From a virus, in IMG/VR virus record IMGVR_UViG_3300031857_001014, positions 1 to 28,952 of that record: a DNA stretch of 28,952 nucleotides. One strand, given 5' to 3'. Below are positions 11,425 through 20,529 of the stretch, one piece after another. The notes beneath the pieces were generated by a model. That model ran no database searches. It saw only the letters and a program-made list of their open reading frames with translations, and was not told where the DNA came from. Within the stretch, counting starts at the first letter, position 1, and each line of letters begins with the position of its first letter. A program made the position numbers and the translations under genes.

Positions 11425-13239
11425 TTATTGGCCAAGCAGGCTGATTAGACCAGCTGCACCAGTGGTCGGAAACATCTTTTTCAAGAGTTCTTGTGTGGCC
11501 GCATCAGTACCTGGTGCAACACCAGTCTGCATTCTTGATGCCAAGTTAGCAGTTGGTTGGGCTGTATAGGCACGGGCTGCAATGTTTGTTGGCGCGGCCA
11601 GCATCATGCTCAATGGGCTGACTTCCATGGACCTTGTGGCCGTTCCAGAGTCGCCAACAATTGGCTTAAATGCTTGGGCAAACCTAGCGGCCTCATACAT
11701 CGGTGTCTGGTTAGAGCCAAACACAAAACCTTGTGGGTCTTTACGGGTCAATGCGCTGGCCAAGTTCAAACCTGACACATTGCCAGTCGATGGATTGACC
11801 ACACCTTGATTGGACCTGATGGTCATCAAGTTGCGATAGTTGGCACGGGCTTGCTGGAATGCGGCTTGTTGTTCTTTTGACAAACCTTGGGCCAAGGCAT
11901 CATCGACCATCTCTTTGAGCTGGAACAAAGCGCTGCCAAGCTCACGATCACCCATTGCTGTGGTCATTTCGTTTTTAGCGCGTTTACCAATTTTTGACGA
12001 TAAAGCCTGCAATTCATTACCACTGGCCTCGCCTTTGGCTGCTATGTTTTGCACTTGCTGAACAAAAATATTGTTTTTAAATGGCTGAGTTGTCAGACCT
12101 TCAAAAGCCTTATCGACAATTTCAATGCCAGTTTGAATGGTGTTTCCATCTACCTTTTTGACTTGTGGGCTTGCCACTTGTTGGTAGACATTGCTAATCT
12201 GGCGCTGTGCTTGGGCCAATACTGGATTGCTTAATTCTGTGGAATCAACACCAATGGCTTGGGCCGTTGCTCGATTAAGAATCTTCTGATTCTCTGTTTT
12301 GATCGTGTTAAATGGTCCAGAAGTAAATGGGCTTGATTCCATTCGAGCTTCCATTTGCTGCAAAGACCTAGAGCCTGTCTCTTGACCAGGCGTTGTGCGG
12401 AATCCCATTTCTTTGCCACGGCCAAGAATGGCCTGCTGGGCAGAAGTAAGTCCGGCTGATGCATCTGGTCCGACAACACCAGGAGTCATGCCACCACCAG
12501 TGACTGTGGCTGTGGGTGTTGTGGTCACATTGACTTGAGCGCCACCGACACCTGGTTGACCAGGCATTGGCATAGCTGGTGGTTTAGTGCCAAAAAGTAA
12601 CTTGGATAATTTATCTGCACCATAGCCAGCGCCAGCGCCAAATAAAGTGCCAGCACCCATTTGCTCGACTTTCTCAGCAAAGAATTGTGGTGTTGTTGTG
12701 CCAGGGGTGGTGGCCACGGGTTGTGAAGCACCGCCAATTGCACCAGTAATTGCACCAGCACGCACTGGGGCTGATACTGCACCAAGTGCGCGCACAGCAG
12801 CAGTTGATGGGATCAATGTGCCTGCAATGTTGCCACCGACTCGGCCCACATCGATTTCACCTTGGCGCATCTGGCCTTGTCGCCAGTTTCTTTGGTAATC
12901 TAGTTCAGCCTGACGATTGATATCTTCAACCCTTCTGCGCTCTGCTTGGGCAAACTGCTCAAGACTAGAGCCTGCTGGGGAAATAGCTTCTAGGCCGCGA
13001 GTCAACAGTTGAGCGCCAGCGTCTGGAATATCGCGCAAACCGCGAATAACACCACCGACTGGCGAATTCATAATCTTGGATTCAAAAGACTCTGGGGCTT
13101 TACCAGTTGGCGCTGGTGCTACTGGCGCAGCAGCTGGCACTTGCAATGCTTGAATGGCTTTGATGATCTGCTCATCAGTCATGCTTTCTGGGAAAGACAC
13201 TGGCCCAATGTTGGGGATTTGAACAATTTTGTCAGCCAT
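11425..13239 (-). CDS. Internal virion / DNA-ejection-type protein (604 aa)
   Basis: The last gene of the virion operon. The N-terminus (MADKIVQIPNIGPVSFPESM, then TDEQIIKAIQAL) resembles the short domain often found at the start of phage internal proteins. It is followed by a Pro/Ala linker, then a long helical region rich in Ala, Gln and Gly, with hydrophobic glycine-rich stretches near residues 160-210 (GAITGAIGGASQP, GAGTLFGAGAGYG). This composition and the position beside three other such proteins fit ejection proteins that leave the capsid and help DNA cross the envelope, as P22 gp7/gp16/gp20 do. No catalytic motif is seen, so the assignment rests on context. Confidence 0.65.
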   Translation of the reverse strand: MADKIVQIPNIGPVSFPESMTDEQIIKAIQALQVPAAAPVAPAPTGKAPESFESKIMNSPVGGVIRGLRDIPDAGAQLLTRGLEAISPAGSSLEQFAQAERRRVEDINRQAELDYQRNWRQGQMRQGEIDVGRVGGNIAGTLIPSTAAVRALGAVSAPVRAGAITGAIGGASQPVATTPGTTTPQFFAEKVEQMGAGTLFGAGAGYGADKLSKLLFGTKPPAMPMPGQPGVGGAQVNVTTTPTATVTGGGMTPGVVGPDASAGLTSAQQAILGRGKEMGFRTTPGQETGSRSLQQMEARMESSPFTSGPFNTIKTENQKILNRATAQAIGVDSTELSNPVLAQAQRQISNVYQQVASPQVKKVDGNTIQTGIEIVDKAFEGLTTQPFKNNIFVQQVQNIAAKGEASGNELQALSSKIGKRAKNEMTTAMGDRELGSALFQLKEMVDDALAQGLSKEQQAAFQQARANYRNLMTIRSNQGVVNPSTGNVSGLNLASALTRKDPQGFVFGSNQTPMYEAARFAQAFKPIVGDSGTATRSMEVSPLSMMLAAPTNIAARAYTAQPTANLASRMQTGVAPGTDAATQELLKKMFPTTGAAGLISLLGQ

Positions 13240-13242
13240 TTT

Positions 13243-14775
13243 TTACTCCGTTACATAGCGAAAGATGCCGGTTGCAGGGTCTCTGACAAGTCTAGGCACA
13301 CCAGTCGGCCTTGCAGCCACTGGGGCATTTTGTGCAGCTAATTGTTTTTCAATCTGCTTATAAGCTGGACCAGCTCGGACAGTCATGGCCAGCTCGGTGT
13401 CGCGTCTGGCACGGGCTTTTTGCTCAATGGTTTTTGGCGCGTCATTGGTCTGTGGGAAATATTTAGTAATCTCTTTTTCCATCTCTTCCACGCCAATAAC
13501 TGCACCAGACTCTGGTCGCAAGTTGGCAGTGACCCAGTTCTCTTGAGCCTGACGATACTGCTGACGGCCCACATCTTCTGAGACATTGGCCAAGCCAGTT
13601 GTTAATCCAGCACTTGGAATGGCGCGCATGATGGCCTGATACTTCCCTGGCTGGCCATAAGCCTGCTCAAGTGTGACTGGCTTGCCAGTCTTGGGGTCTA
13701 AAATTGGCTCACCAGATTTATCCACCGCAGGCTGATTGAAGATGTTTGTTGACTGCTTCATTCGGAATGCAAAGCCTGCTGACTTGCTTTGGTCTTCAGT
13801 CGGCTTAGAGCCAGCACCTTCAAGTTGTGTTCCAGCTGCCGTCATAACTGGCATGGCAGTACCACCAGGCGCTTTTGGAACATAGACCAAACCTTCTGGT
13901 GTTTCTCTGATCTCTGTCGCACCACGCAAAAATTCTTGTTGGCGCAAGCCAAGACCGCCTTGGGCCACGGCCAAGTTGCCTTGAGCCACTTTCAAGTTGG
14001 CAATCTCGCTTGGGGTCATTGTCTGGGCAAATGTTTCACCGCCCGTTAATGCTGATTTGTTAACAGCCACAGTCTGGCCGCCAAGGTTTTGCAAGACGAC
14101 ATCACGCTTTGGACCAAAGCCTTGCATGGTCCTGATGTCGCCAGACTCAAACTGCTGGACCATGATGGGCTTGCCAGTAGTGTCAGTCACCTCAAATGGC
14201 TGGCCAACAACTTTAGCCCGTGGGTTTAAGTCTCTGGCCATGTCCTGATAGCGTTTGGCCTCTTCGCCTCTGCCTCTTGATGCCAAAAGGTCTGCGGCCC
14301 GTTGATATTGAGCCGCTTTAATCTCGGCATCGCTTGGTGGTTGAATGTTTGCAGCCAGTTCAGCACGGGCCATGGTTGGTCCGGCTTGCATTCCTGGTGC
14401 GGCCAAAGCCTGCTGCTCTGGACTCAATGCAGTTGTTGGTTTGGTGAAAATATTGCCCAATTGGGTTTGCAAATCTTGGGCTGTTTTAGCCTCTTGCAGT
14501 TTCTGGCCCAGAATCAAATCTTGCAATGAGCCAGCTCTTGCCTGCTGATAACCTTGCTGGCCAGCCATCAAAGCTGATCCAAGTGCTTGGCCCATGCTGA
14601 TGGGGGTTGTGCTTCGGCCACTGGCTTGTAGCAATGCACCAGCTGCTGACAGTGCAGCATTACGGCCCAAGAGTTTTCGCTGGTCTTCTGTCAGCAATGC
14701 GTCAAGTCCTGATGGAGTGCCACCAAGACCGCCACTGAACAAACTGCTTAAATCAAATCCAGTTTCATTAGCCAT
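13243..14775 (-). CDS. Internal virion / ejection-type protein (510 aa)
   Basis: The N-terminus is MANETGFDLSSLFSGGLGGT, followed by a helical region (RKLLGRNAALSAAGALLQAS) and a long Gln/Ala-rich stretch (LILGQKLQEAKTAQDLQTQL). The centre has beta-rich segments such as KPIMVQQFESGDIRTMQGFG. This layout is typical of phage internal or pilot proteins lacking enzyme motifs. It sits between two similar proteins with gaps of 3 and 16 bases. A role in DNA ejection is inferred from composition and location after the gp10-like gene, as in P22-like gene orders. Confidence 0.65.
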   Translation of the reverse strand: MANETGFDLSSLFSGGLGGTPSGLDALLTEDQRKLLGRNAALSAAGALLQASGRSTTPISMGQALGSALMAGQQGYQQARAGSLQDLILGQKLQEAKTAQDLQTQLGNIFTKPTTALSPEQQALAAPGMQAGPTMARAELAANIQPPSDAEIKAAQYQRAADLLASRGRGEEAKRYQDMARDLNPRAKVVGQPFEVTDTTGKPIMVQQFESGDIRTMQGFGPKRDVVLQNLGGQTVAVNKSALTGGETFAQTMTPSEIANLKVAQGNLAVAQGGLGLRQQEFLRGATEIRETPEGLVYVPKAPGGTAMPVMTAAGTQLEGAGSKPTEDQSKSAGFAFRMKQSTNIFNQPAVDKSGEPILDPKTGKPVTLEQAYGQPGKYQAIMRAIPSAGLTTGLANVSEDVGRQQYRQAQENWVTANLRPESGAVIGVEEMEKEITKYFPQTNDAPKTIEQKARARRDTELAMTVRAGPAYKQIEKQLAAQNAPVAARPTGVPRLVRDPATGIFRYVTE

Positions 14776-14791
14776 TTTTTAATCCTTCTAA

Positions 14792-15748
14792 TTAACGCAA
14801 TAGGCCAAGAATACCGCCACCAATTGCACCTACTGCTGTCCCGATTCCTGGAACAACGCTGCCCAATTGAGCGCCAGCCAAAGCGCCACCAAGAGCGCCA
14901 GCGCCAACATTCTGGCTGTAAGGTGTTGTTGCCTGCATTCCCAAATTAGCAGGGCTTGCACCAAGACTTGACTGGACAATGCCCAGACGCTGGAGGCCAA
15001 TGTTGCGAATGGCATCCATTTGTTGCTGGTCCAAAGCCTGACGCGCACCGCCAGCACCCATGACCGCTTGAGCGCCACCAAGACGCAATGCTTGTTGCTG
15101 TGCAGCCAAATTGCCTAGCTGGCTTGCACCACCTAATCGCAATTGAGCGCCTTGCAAGCCTGCTTGCTGATTGGCAATGTCGGCTGCTGATCTGCGGCCA
15201 ATGTCAGCCTGCTGCATGGCCATGGCCTGATTGAATGCCTGCTCGTTCAGAGTTGTCCCAAGTGTGGCAGCCTGCTTGGCAAACCCTTGGTTGGTCAGAG
15301 CCTCGGCCACACCTTGGCGTGATCCACCAAATGCACGGGCAGCTGTGGCGCGTTCACCAGTTTGGGCAATGGCAGCGCGTCTTGCAGATTCCAAATCAGA
15401 CAATGCATTGGTGCGCACTGCTTCTGTATAGGGATTCATGTAACTGGCAATTGAGCCTGGACCAGTCATGCCAAGATTGGTCTGCTGCGCTGTAAGTTGA
15501 TTGGGCTGATAAACACCACCATAAGCCGCCATCTGCGCGGCCAAGTCTGTGCCAGATATGCCTGGGCCAGCAAGGCCCGTGTTGACCAGAGCTTCCTCGC
15601 CTGCCTGGTACATTGGATTAAAGCCAGCAATCTGCTGAGTTGGCAATGCACCAGCGACCCCTTGGGCCTGCTGAAAGTTGGCCAAGAATGCTTCTTTGAT
15701 CTGTGGATCAATGGAGCTTGTTGAGGTTGTTGTTCCACCTTTTGACAT
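14792..15748 (-). CDS. Internal virion / ejection-type protein with glycine-zipper tail (318 aa)
   Basis: The N-terminus (MSKGGTTTSTSSIDPQIKEA) and the repeated RSAADIANQQAGLQGAQLRL-type helices match phage pilot or internal proteins. A conserved-looking segment SYMNPYTEAVRTNALSDLES (about 102-121) is typical of the group. The C-terminal 35 residues form a Gly/Ala-rich hydrophobic zipper (GALGGALAGAQLGSVVPGIG) that could insert into or span a membrane, fitting an ejection role. It lies 9 bases after the preceding gene. No enzymatic motif is seen. Confidence 0.7.
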   Translation of the reverse strand: MSKGGTTTSTSSIDPQIKEAFLANFQQAQGVAGALPTQQIAGFNPMYQAGEEALVNTGLAGPGISGTDLAAQMAAYGGVYQPNQLTAQQTNLGMTGPGSIASYMNPYTEAVRTNALSDLESARRAAIAQTGERATAARAFGGSRQGVAEALTNQGFAKQAATLGTTLNEQAFNQAMAMQQADIGRRSAADIANQQAGLQGAQLRLGGASQLGNLAAQQQALRLGGAQAVMGAGGARQALDQQQMDAIRNIGLQRLGIVQSSLGASPANLGMQATTPYSQNVGAGALGGALAGAQLGSVVPGIGTAVGAIGGGILGLLR

Positions 15749-15757
15749 ATCGCCACC

Positions 15758-16864
15758 TTATCCGAGTAAAGATTTCATTTTCTTGGCTGGCACTTTGCCT
15801 TCATTGATCATGTCTAGAAGTCCACGGCCATACTTGTTGACTGAAGACTTTTTGATCACATATTCACCACGATCTAGATATCCAGCGCCATCATCCGGTC
15901 CAATTGGGTTCATGCCAAACAAACCATCGACCATGCCGCCCATGGCATATGCAGCGTCACCAGCTGCACCAGTGCCTGGGCCACCTCCAGTGTTGCCGTC
16001 GCTAGTAGCGCCACCACTATCACCGCCACCGCCAGAAAGGTCTATGCCCGTTGTATTTCCAGATGCAGCCGCTGCCGCAGCCGCTGCTGCATTAGCCGCC
16101 CTGATATTTTCATAAAGCATTGGGTTGTAGCCACCCATGGCAGTGTTGGCCACAGTACCAGCATAAGGATTCACCATCTGGGGGCTTATTGCCCTGATCT
16201 GTGAATAAGGTGATGCGCCACCAGCTGTCACGGCAGGGTTGTACTGAGCGCCAATGGGAATGCCCATGTAGTTCTGGAAATTCTGCTCAAGAGTTTGTGG
16301 CTGATAGTTGGTAACTGGTGGAGCGCCCATAGACTGGGGCTGCATTTGCGACTGAGACAGCAGGCCAGTATTTGCAAATGGTTTGTACTGCTGCACATTC
16401 TGAGTGATTAAATCAGTAGGGTTTTGAGCGACATAAGCATTGACGGCTTTATTAAATGAAGCACCAAACGTGTCTGGTGTCAATGTGCCATTGATCAATG
16501 CATTGGTCCAGAAGTCAACACCAGCCTGGTCAGCTTGATTTGCAGCAGTGCCAATTCCTCTGCGGCCAATGTTTGCATAGGCATCCAAAACCAATTGACG
16601 ATAACGCGCAGTATTGTCAACAGCACCACCGCCACCGCCACCGCCAGTGACAACATTGCCACCGCCACCAGTTGTGGCAGCAGCTGCACGATCTGCATCA
16701 ATCTGTGCTGCAAGTGTAGGATTAGCCGCACGAACCTGATCGACCAATGTATTGAATTGGCCAAGATCGTTGTTCATCCAAAATTGGATTGCCTCTTCAT
16801 TGGGCCTTAATTCAGCCTTTGGATTGGCTGCATACGCTGCTAATACTTCTGCTCTTGTTGCCAT
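15758..16864 (-). CDS. Virion-associated protein with DUF4214-like N-terminal region (368 aa)
   Basis: The start at 16864 (MATRAEVLAAYAANPKAELR) is chosen because AGGGGA lies about eight bases upstream; the frame is open to 16891. Residues around 85-160 (RYRQLVLDAYANIGRRGIGT, then AGVDFWTNAL) resemble DUF4214-type helical repeats. There are low-complexity glycine and alanine runs (GGGGGGG; ten consecutive Ala near residue 270). The C-terminus (GAGYLDRGEYVIKKSSVNKY) resembles a short domain shared by podovirus internal proteins. It is the first of four likely ejection-type proteins. The assignment is by composition and order. Confidence 0.65.
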   Translation of the reverse strand: MATRAEVLAAYAANPKAELRPNEEAIQFWMNNDLGQFNTLVDQVRAANPTLAAQIDADRAAAATTGGGGNVVTGGGGGGGAVDNTARYRQLVLDAYANIGRRGIGTAANQADQAGVDFWTNALINGTLTPDTFGASFNKAVNAYVAQNPTDLITQNVQQYKPFANTGLLSQSQMQPQSMGAPPVTNYQPQTLEQNFQNYMGIPIGAQYNPAVTAGGASPYSQIRAISPQMVNPYAGTVANTAMGGYNPMLYENIRAANAAAAAAAAASGNTTGIDLSGGGGDSGGATSDGNTGGGPGTGAAGDAAYAMGGMVDGLFGMNPIGPDDGAGYLDRGEYVIKKSSVNKYGRGLLDMINEGKVPAKKMKSLLG

Positions 16865-16874
16865 AGTCTTTCCC

Positions 16875-17243
16875 CTATAAGTCCTTTGCAAGCACAGCCC
16901 ATTGTGGGCTGTAACCTTCGTCTTTCAAAAATGTCTTTGCCCAGCCTTTTCGGCCTGCCAAAGTCACCCTGGTGCATCCAACAGATTTGCCCCAGGATTC
17001 GATCAATGGTCTCATCCTTGAGAGTTCATCTAGGTCGCCACCAGCCAGAAAATAATGCAAATTCTTGAGCCTGGGATAGACAATGATCTCTGTCAATACC
17101 ACCGAGTCCTTGGCTGGCCACAGCTGTAATCTGTGGTTTTCCACCATCTCGGCAATATCATCAAAATTATGTGTGCCTCCAGAGTATTCTAATGCCGCCT
17201 CCACTTGTTGGCGCAGCCTTTCCAAATGCTCTTGGTCGCTCAT
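16875..17243 (-). CDS. GNAT-like phage virion protein (gp13-like)
   Basis: The 122-residue product resembles an acetyltransferase (GNAT) fold found in many phage structural operons. Key parts are VVLTEIIVYPRLKNLHYFLA (about 48-67), GDLDEL, WGKSVGCTRVTLAGRKGWAK and a C-terminal strand ending AVLAKDL. T7 internal virion protein gp13 is a distant analogue. Whether it acetylates anything is doubtful; the usual acetyl-CoA pyrophosphate loop is not evident. It lies between the gp10-like gene, which it overlaps by four bases (ATGA), and the internal proteins, supporting a role in virion assembly. Confidence 0.75.
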   Translation of the reverse strand: MSDQEHLERLRQQVEAALEYSGGTHNFDDIAEMVENHRLQLWPAKDSVVLTEIIVYPRLKNLHYFLAGGDLDELSRMRPLIESWGKSVGCTRVTLAGRKGWAKTFLKDEGYSPQWAVLAKDL

Positions 17244-18718
17244 CTCTTACCGGCTGGGACAGCGTCTAGTCTCATTGTGCCAACTCGCCAATCGGCCAAA
17301 GTATTGCCAGTCACCTTCATATTGACTTGTCGACCAGAAAACCTCACTGAAGTTGGGTTTGCTGCCGTATATGGTCCAAATGTGGACTGAGTCCCAGTCG
17401 GGTAGTTTCGGGTCTTGAATGAGACCACGGCCTCACCCAATGTCTGCTCATCTGGCACAACTTGGCGCACAGACATGATGTTGTCGCCATTGCCAATCTG
17501 CACTGGGCCAGACTCGGCATAGACGCTGGCGCTGTCATAGTTAAAGCCAACTTCATGCTCGTAAATGTAGCCAGTGCTGGAAACCATCAAAGGATAGGTG
17601 AACACTCCGGCATCAACCCCAGCAGTTCTGGCCATCGTACCAATGTTCCAGTGGTTTTCGCGGTAGTTGAAAGTGACATAGCTGTCATTCTCATTACTTG
17701 ATGCGCTTGGGTAATACCACCAGATTTCGCCAAATTTGCTGACATGGACCGCATAAATCTTGGATGCCTGCGCATAGTTGATATTGTCAAATATGTAGTC
17801 AGATACATCGCTTGGCAGTGGCTTGACATAGCCGTCATATATCCAAAAGCCTGCCCTACTCATCCAAATGGCTGCCGTATCAATGGCCGCCACAGCCTGG
17901 GCCGAAATGAGACCGCAGCCAGAGCCAGCCTTCTCAAAGCCATAGACAAATGGAGCGCCAACATACTGGGCCGTGTGGACATCCACATCTGTAAACAGTA
18001 GGTTGACACCCTTGACCCGCTTGCCAGCGATCAATGTGCCAGGGCTTGCCAAGTCATAGTCGCCTGCCAAGTTGTCACCAGCTGGTGTCCATTGGGTATT
18101 GTCTTCCTGATCGCACCACTGTACTTTTCTTGGGTTTCCACCAGCGCCAAGGGCAAAGATGATGCGCTCTTGGGTGACTAAAACCGCCTTGTTGTTGACT
18201 GGTGCATTGGTGATTGCCGCTGCCAATGTAGGTGTCGCAAACCCCAATTGCCACTCATAGAGCTTGCCGTCAGTGCTGGAGCAAGCAATCAAATACTCGC
18301 CCCATGTATCAAGTGACCAGGTGGTGGCAGGGATGGGTGTGCCAGTATCTGGCCTTGCAATGCCATAGGCAAATGTGCCATAGGTGCTGTATCCATAGCC
18401 CGTCAGGGTTGTGGAGTTTGCATAGCCACTGGTGAAACCCGTTGGGGTAATGTCTTTGAGTGTCCCAGCCTCATTCATGGCATAGAGCTTGGAATGTGTG
18501 CCAGCGCCAATGTATCGGTTGCCACTGTTATCGCGCCAAGTGATGATGCCTCGGCATGAGCCAGTCATCTGTGAGCTTGACCTGGTGCGCCATCCATTGA
18601 TAGGTCTCAATGTGTTTTCATACCAGCGAACAAGGTTAGCGTCATACCAGCGCCCTGCTGCCTGGTATTCAGTGCCGTTTCTGTAAACCCCTGGCGGTAA
18701 TTTGATTGGTATGTACAT
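17240..18718 (-). CDS. P22 gp10-like tail nozzle / DNA stabilisation protein
   Basis: A 492-residue protein beginning MYIPIKLPPGVYRNGTEYQA, the typical start of phage stabilisation proteins related to P22 gp10. The body is beta-rich with repeated aromatic strands (YIGAGTHSKLYAMN, WGEYLIACSSTDGKLYEWQL), as expected for a beta-propeller-like nozzle below the adaptor. A late segment (VSFKTRNYPTGTQSTFGPYT) is typical of the C-terminal region in these proteins. It probably closes the tail channel after packaging. It lies eight bases after the jelly-roll protein and overlaps the GNAT-like gene by four. Confidence 0.8.
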   Translation of the reverse strand: MYIPIKLPPGVYRNGTEYQAAGRWYDANLVRWYENTLRPINGWRTRSSSQMTGSCRGIITWRDNSGNRYIGAGTHSKLYAMNEAGTLKDITPTGFTSGYANSTTLTGYGYSTYGTFAYGIARPDTGTPIPATTWSLDTWGEYLIACSSTDGKLYEWQLGFATPTLAAAITNAPVNNKAVLVTQERIIFALGAGGNPRKVQWCDQEDNTQWTPAGDNLAGDYDLASPGTLIAGKRVKGVNLLFTDVDVHTAQYVGAPFVYGFEKAGSGCGLISAQAVAAIDTAAIWMSRAGFWIYDGYVKPLPSDVSDYIFDNINYAQASKIYAVHVSKFGEIWWYYPSASSNENDSYVTFNYRENHWNIGTMARTAGVDAGVFTYPLMVSSTGYIYEHEVGFNYDSASVYAESGPVQIGNGDNIMSVRQVVPDEQTLGEAVVSFKTRNYPTGTQSTFGPYTAANPTSVRFSGRQVNMKVTGNTLADWRVGTMRLDAVPAGKR

Positions 18719-18726
18719 GATGACAA

Positions 18727-19377
18727 TTATGTAATGTTGGACACAAAGCTCATCGTGACGATGGCCGATGGAGTGGCTGGCCGTGTGGGGCTTGTTCCAG
18801 CGGCATATTGCTCAATGGAGACACCAACATCGCTCACTCGCCACATTATCTCAAGATAGTCAGTGCTGTTCATGCTCACAAAGAAATTCAAGGCTGCAAC
18901 CAAGTGAGATGGATCGCCTGATGATTTTCTAGGTGACAAATTAAATCTGCTGTTTGAGTTGGCAATGTTTGTGCCATTTTTCCTAAACCAGATTTCAGTG
19001 TCTTGCGTGTCATTGGTCGTGTTCTTAAATTGAATAGAAAACTGACAGTTCCAGATTCCGGCATCTGCCACAGTCAATCTCGATCCACTTGCCAAAGTCA
19101 CGCCATTGGAAAAGTCTGTGGTGTTAAATGTGACAGCATAGGCCGCTGTCGTGCTGGCAGCCGTCTGGTCGGTCGAGTCTTGAAAAGCCCCATAGGGGTT
19201 ATTCATAAACCGACCACCCCTTGGTCCAAATAATGAACCAAGCACAGCAGCCAGCTTTTTGAAGTAAATCGTCAGTGAGCCATTGTTCTCATTGAAATGC
19301 CTGCGCTCATACACCTCGGTGGGATAACCAAGGGTAGGCGGTGCTGGATTCTCAAGTTGTTGTGTCTGACTGGCCAT
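18727..19377 (-). CDS. Jelly-roll (C1q/TNF-like) virion surface protein
   Basis: The 216-residue product has an N-terminal helical part (LTIYFKKLAAVLGSLFGPRG) and a C-terminal domain of about 140 residues that looks like a C1q/TNF-type jelly roll. Visible strands include AYAVTFNTTDFSNGVTLASG, SRLTVADAGIWNCQFSIQFK, IWFRKNGTNIANSNSRFNLS and MNSTDYLEIMWRVSDVGVSI. Such domains occur in phage capsid decorations and tail appendages, where they may bind glycans or stabilise the particle. It sits between a small membrane protein and the gp10-like gene. The exact location on the virion is not known. Confidence 0.7.
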   Translation of the reverse strand: MASQTQQLENPAPPTLGYPTEVYERRHFNENNGSLTIYFKKLAAVLGSLFGPRGGRFMNNPYGAFQDSTDQTAASTTAAYAVTFNTTDFSNGVTLASGSRLTVADAGIWNCQFSIQFKNTTNDTQDTEIWFRKNGTNIANSNSRFNLSPRKSSGDPSHLVAALNFFVSMNSTDYLEIMWRVSDVGVSIEQYAAGTSPTRPATPSAIVTMSFVSNIT

Positions 19378-19402
19378 AGGGTAATTTTGCCTTAAATGGA
19401 GC

Positions 19403-19546
19403 TTACTTGGCCATCAAGTACAGCCCCACATTTGAAAAAGCATATCCAGCATATACCACCGCCATATATGGGCTGCCTTTAAGCAGCTGCTCCACAGCAA
19501 TGTAGGCATAGATCGCGCCAGTCAGGATGATTAGCCAGGCGCTCAA
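19403..19546 (-). CDS. Small two-span membrane protein with TTG start (47 aa)
   Basis: Read from TTG at 19546, which overlaps the upstream stop as TTGA. The product begins (M)SAWLIILTGAIYAYIAVEQ, has a short loop (LLKGSPY) and a second hydrophobic segment (MAVVYAGYAFSNVGLYLMAK). Two short membrane helices are likely. A similar GAIY.YIA.EQ..KG...YAGYAFSN pattern is familiar from other phage genomes without an assigned role. The non-ATG start and weak AGGT site suggest low or coupled translation. Confidence 0.65.
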   Translation of the reverse strand: MSAWLIILTGAIYAYIAVEQLLKGSPYMAVVYAGYAFSNVGLYLMAK

Positions 19547-20529
19547 AATTGACCTACATCGATGACCTCACCCCTAAACTGGACCATGTCCTCGTCAAAC
19601 TTGTGGACCAGTTCTGGCCACAATAACTGGCCATTAAAGAAGTTCAGCACCGCAAAGCCTGATCTGTGATTGGCAGGGTTTATCTCGGCATAGGTGAATT
19701 GAGGGCCATCAGTCTCGGCCAATGTTCCGGTATCGACCCCGTAGCGCACCCCGTTGTAGTCGTTAAATGGCGTGACCTTTAGACTGTGCAGATGACCAGT
19801 CACCACCGAAACCCCAGCGTTCACAGTATTGTTGTGGGTGGCATGGACACCGCCCTTGTATCGGTGTTTGATGATGCACTGCTCAGTGGGCCACACTGCC
19901 CAGCAGAAGTCCCACTCTGTAATATGGTCAGTTAACTTAAAGCCTTTGACCTCTTTAAATTGTGGGGCGTGTTGGATCAGTCTGTTGCCAAACCGAATGT
20001 CATGGTTTCCCCATGTAAAGAGTAGCTTTACATTGTGCCTGGCTGCCTTGGCCACTTCCTCGATCTCACCCAACGCACCTTGCGTAGCTTTTAGCTCTTG
20101 AATGACTGAAATCTGGGGCTGGTCAGTAATGTCATGGCGGCTTATGGTTGAGCCATCAAACGCATCCCCATTGCAGATTACCGCCTTTGGCTTGAATTCT
20201 TGGATGGCCCACAGTAAACCCTTAAAGGCCGTGGACCTTTGACCAGGTATAAAGTGCGCATCAGAGAAAACAATCACAGTCCCGTCTAGGATGCCAAGTT
20301 CTATTTGCTTTAAAGGGGAAAATGATTTGGGTCTGTTTTTGTCGTAATAAGCGCCTCGATGGTCTTTGGCATTAAGGGTCAGGTTGTATTGTTTTTCAAT
20401 CCACCTTCTGCGCAAATGGACAGCTCTAATTGCAATATCAAGATGTTCAGCTATTCTTGCAGCAGACTGAAGTTGACCCCATAACTGTATAAATTCAGTG
20501 TCTGTGCAAGTCTGATTATGGTTGCCCAT
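19543..20529 (-). CDS. Calcineurin-like metallophosphoesterase with N-terminal HTH-like region
   Basis: A 328-residue protein with the metal-binding motifs of the family: SDAH with Asp90 and His92, GDAFDG from 121, GNHD at 174-177, a His-containing GVHATHNN near 227-234, and GHLH at 245-248. These would bind two metal ions and hydrolyse a phosphoester, possibly in DNA, nucleotides or protein. The first 45 residues (TEFIQLWGQLQSAARIAEHL, then RAVHLRRRWIE) look like a helix-turn-helix. It sits in the virion/lysis operon, unusual for a DNA enzyme. It overlaps the metallopeptidase gene by 14 bases. The substrate is unknown. Confidence 0.85.
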   Translation of the reverse strand: MGNHNQTCTDTEFIQLWGQLQSAARIAEHLDIAIRAVHLRRRWIEKQYNLTLNAKDHRGAYYDKNRPKSFSPLKQIELGILDGTVIVFSDAHFIPGQRSTAFKGLLWAIQEFKPKAVICNGDAFDGSTISRHDITDQPQISVIQELKATQGALGEIEEVAKAARHNVKLLFTWGNHDIRFGNRLIQHAPQFKEVKGFKLTDHITEWDFCWAVWPTEQCIIKHRYKGGVHATHNNTVNAGVSVVTGHLHSLKVTPFNDYNGVRYGVDTGTLAETDGPQFTYAEINPANHRSGFAVLNFFNGQLLWPELVHKFDEDMVQFRGEVIDVGQF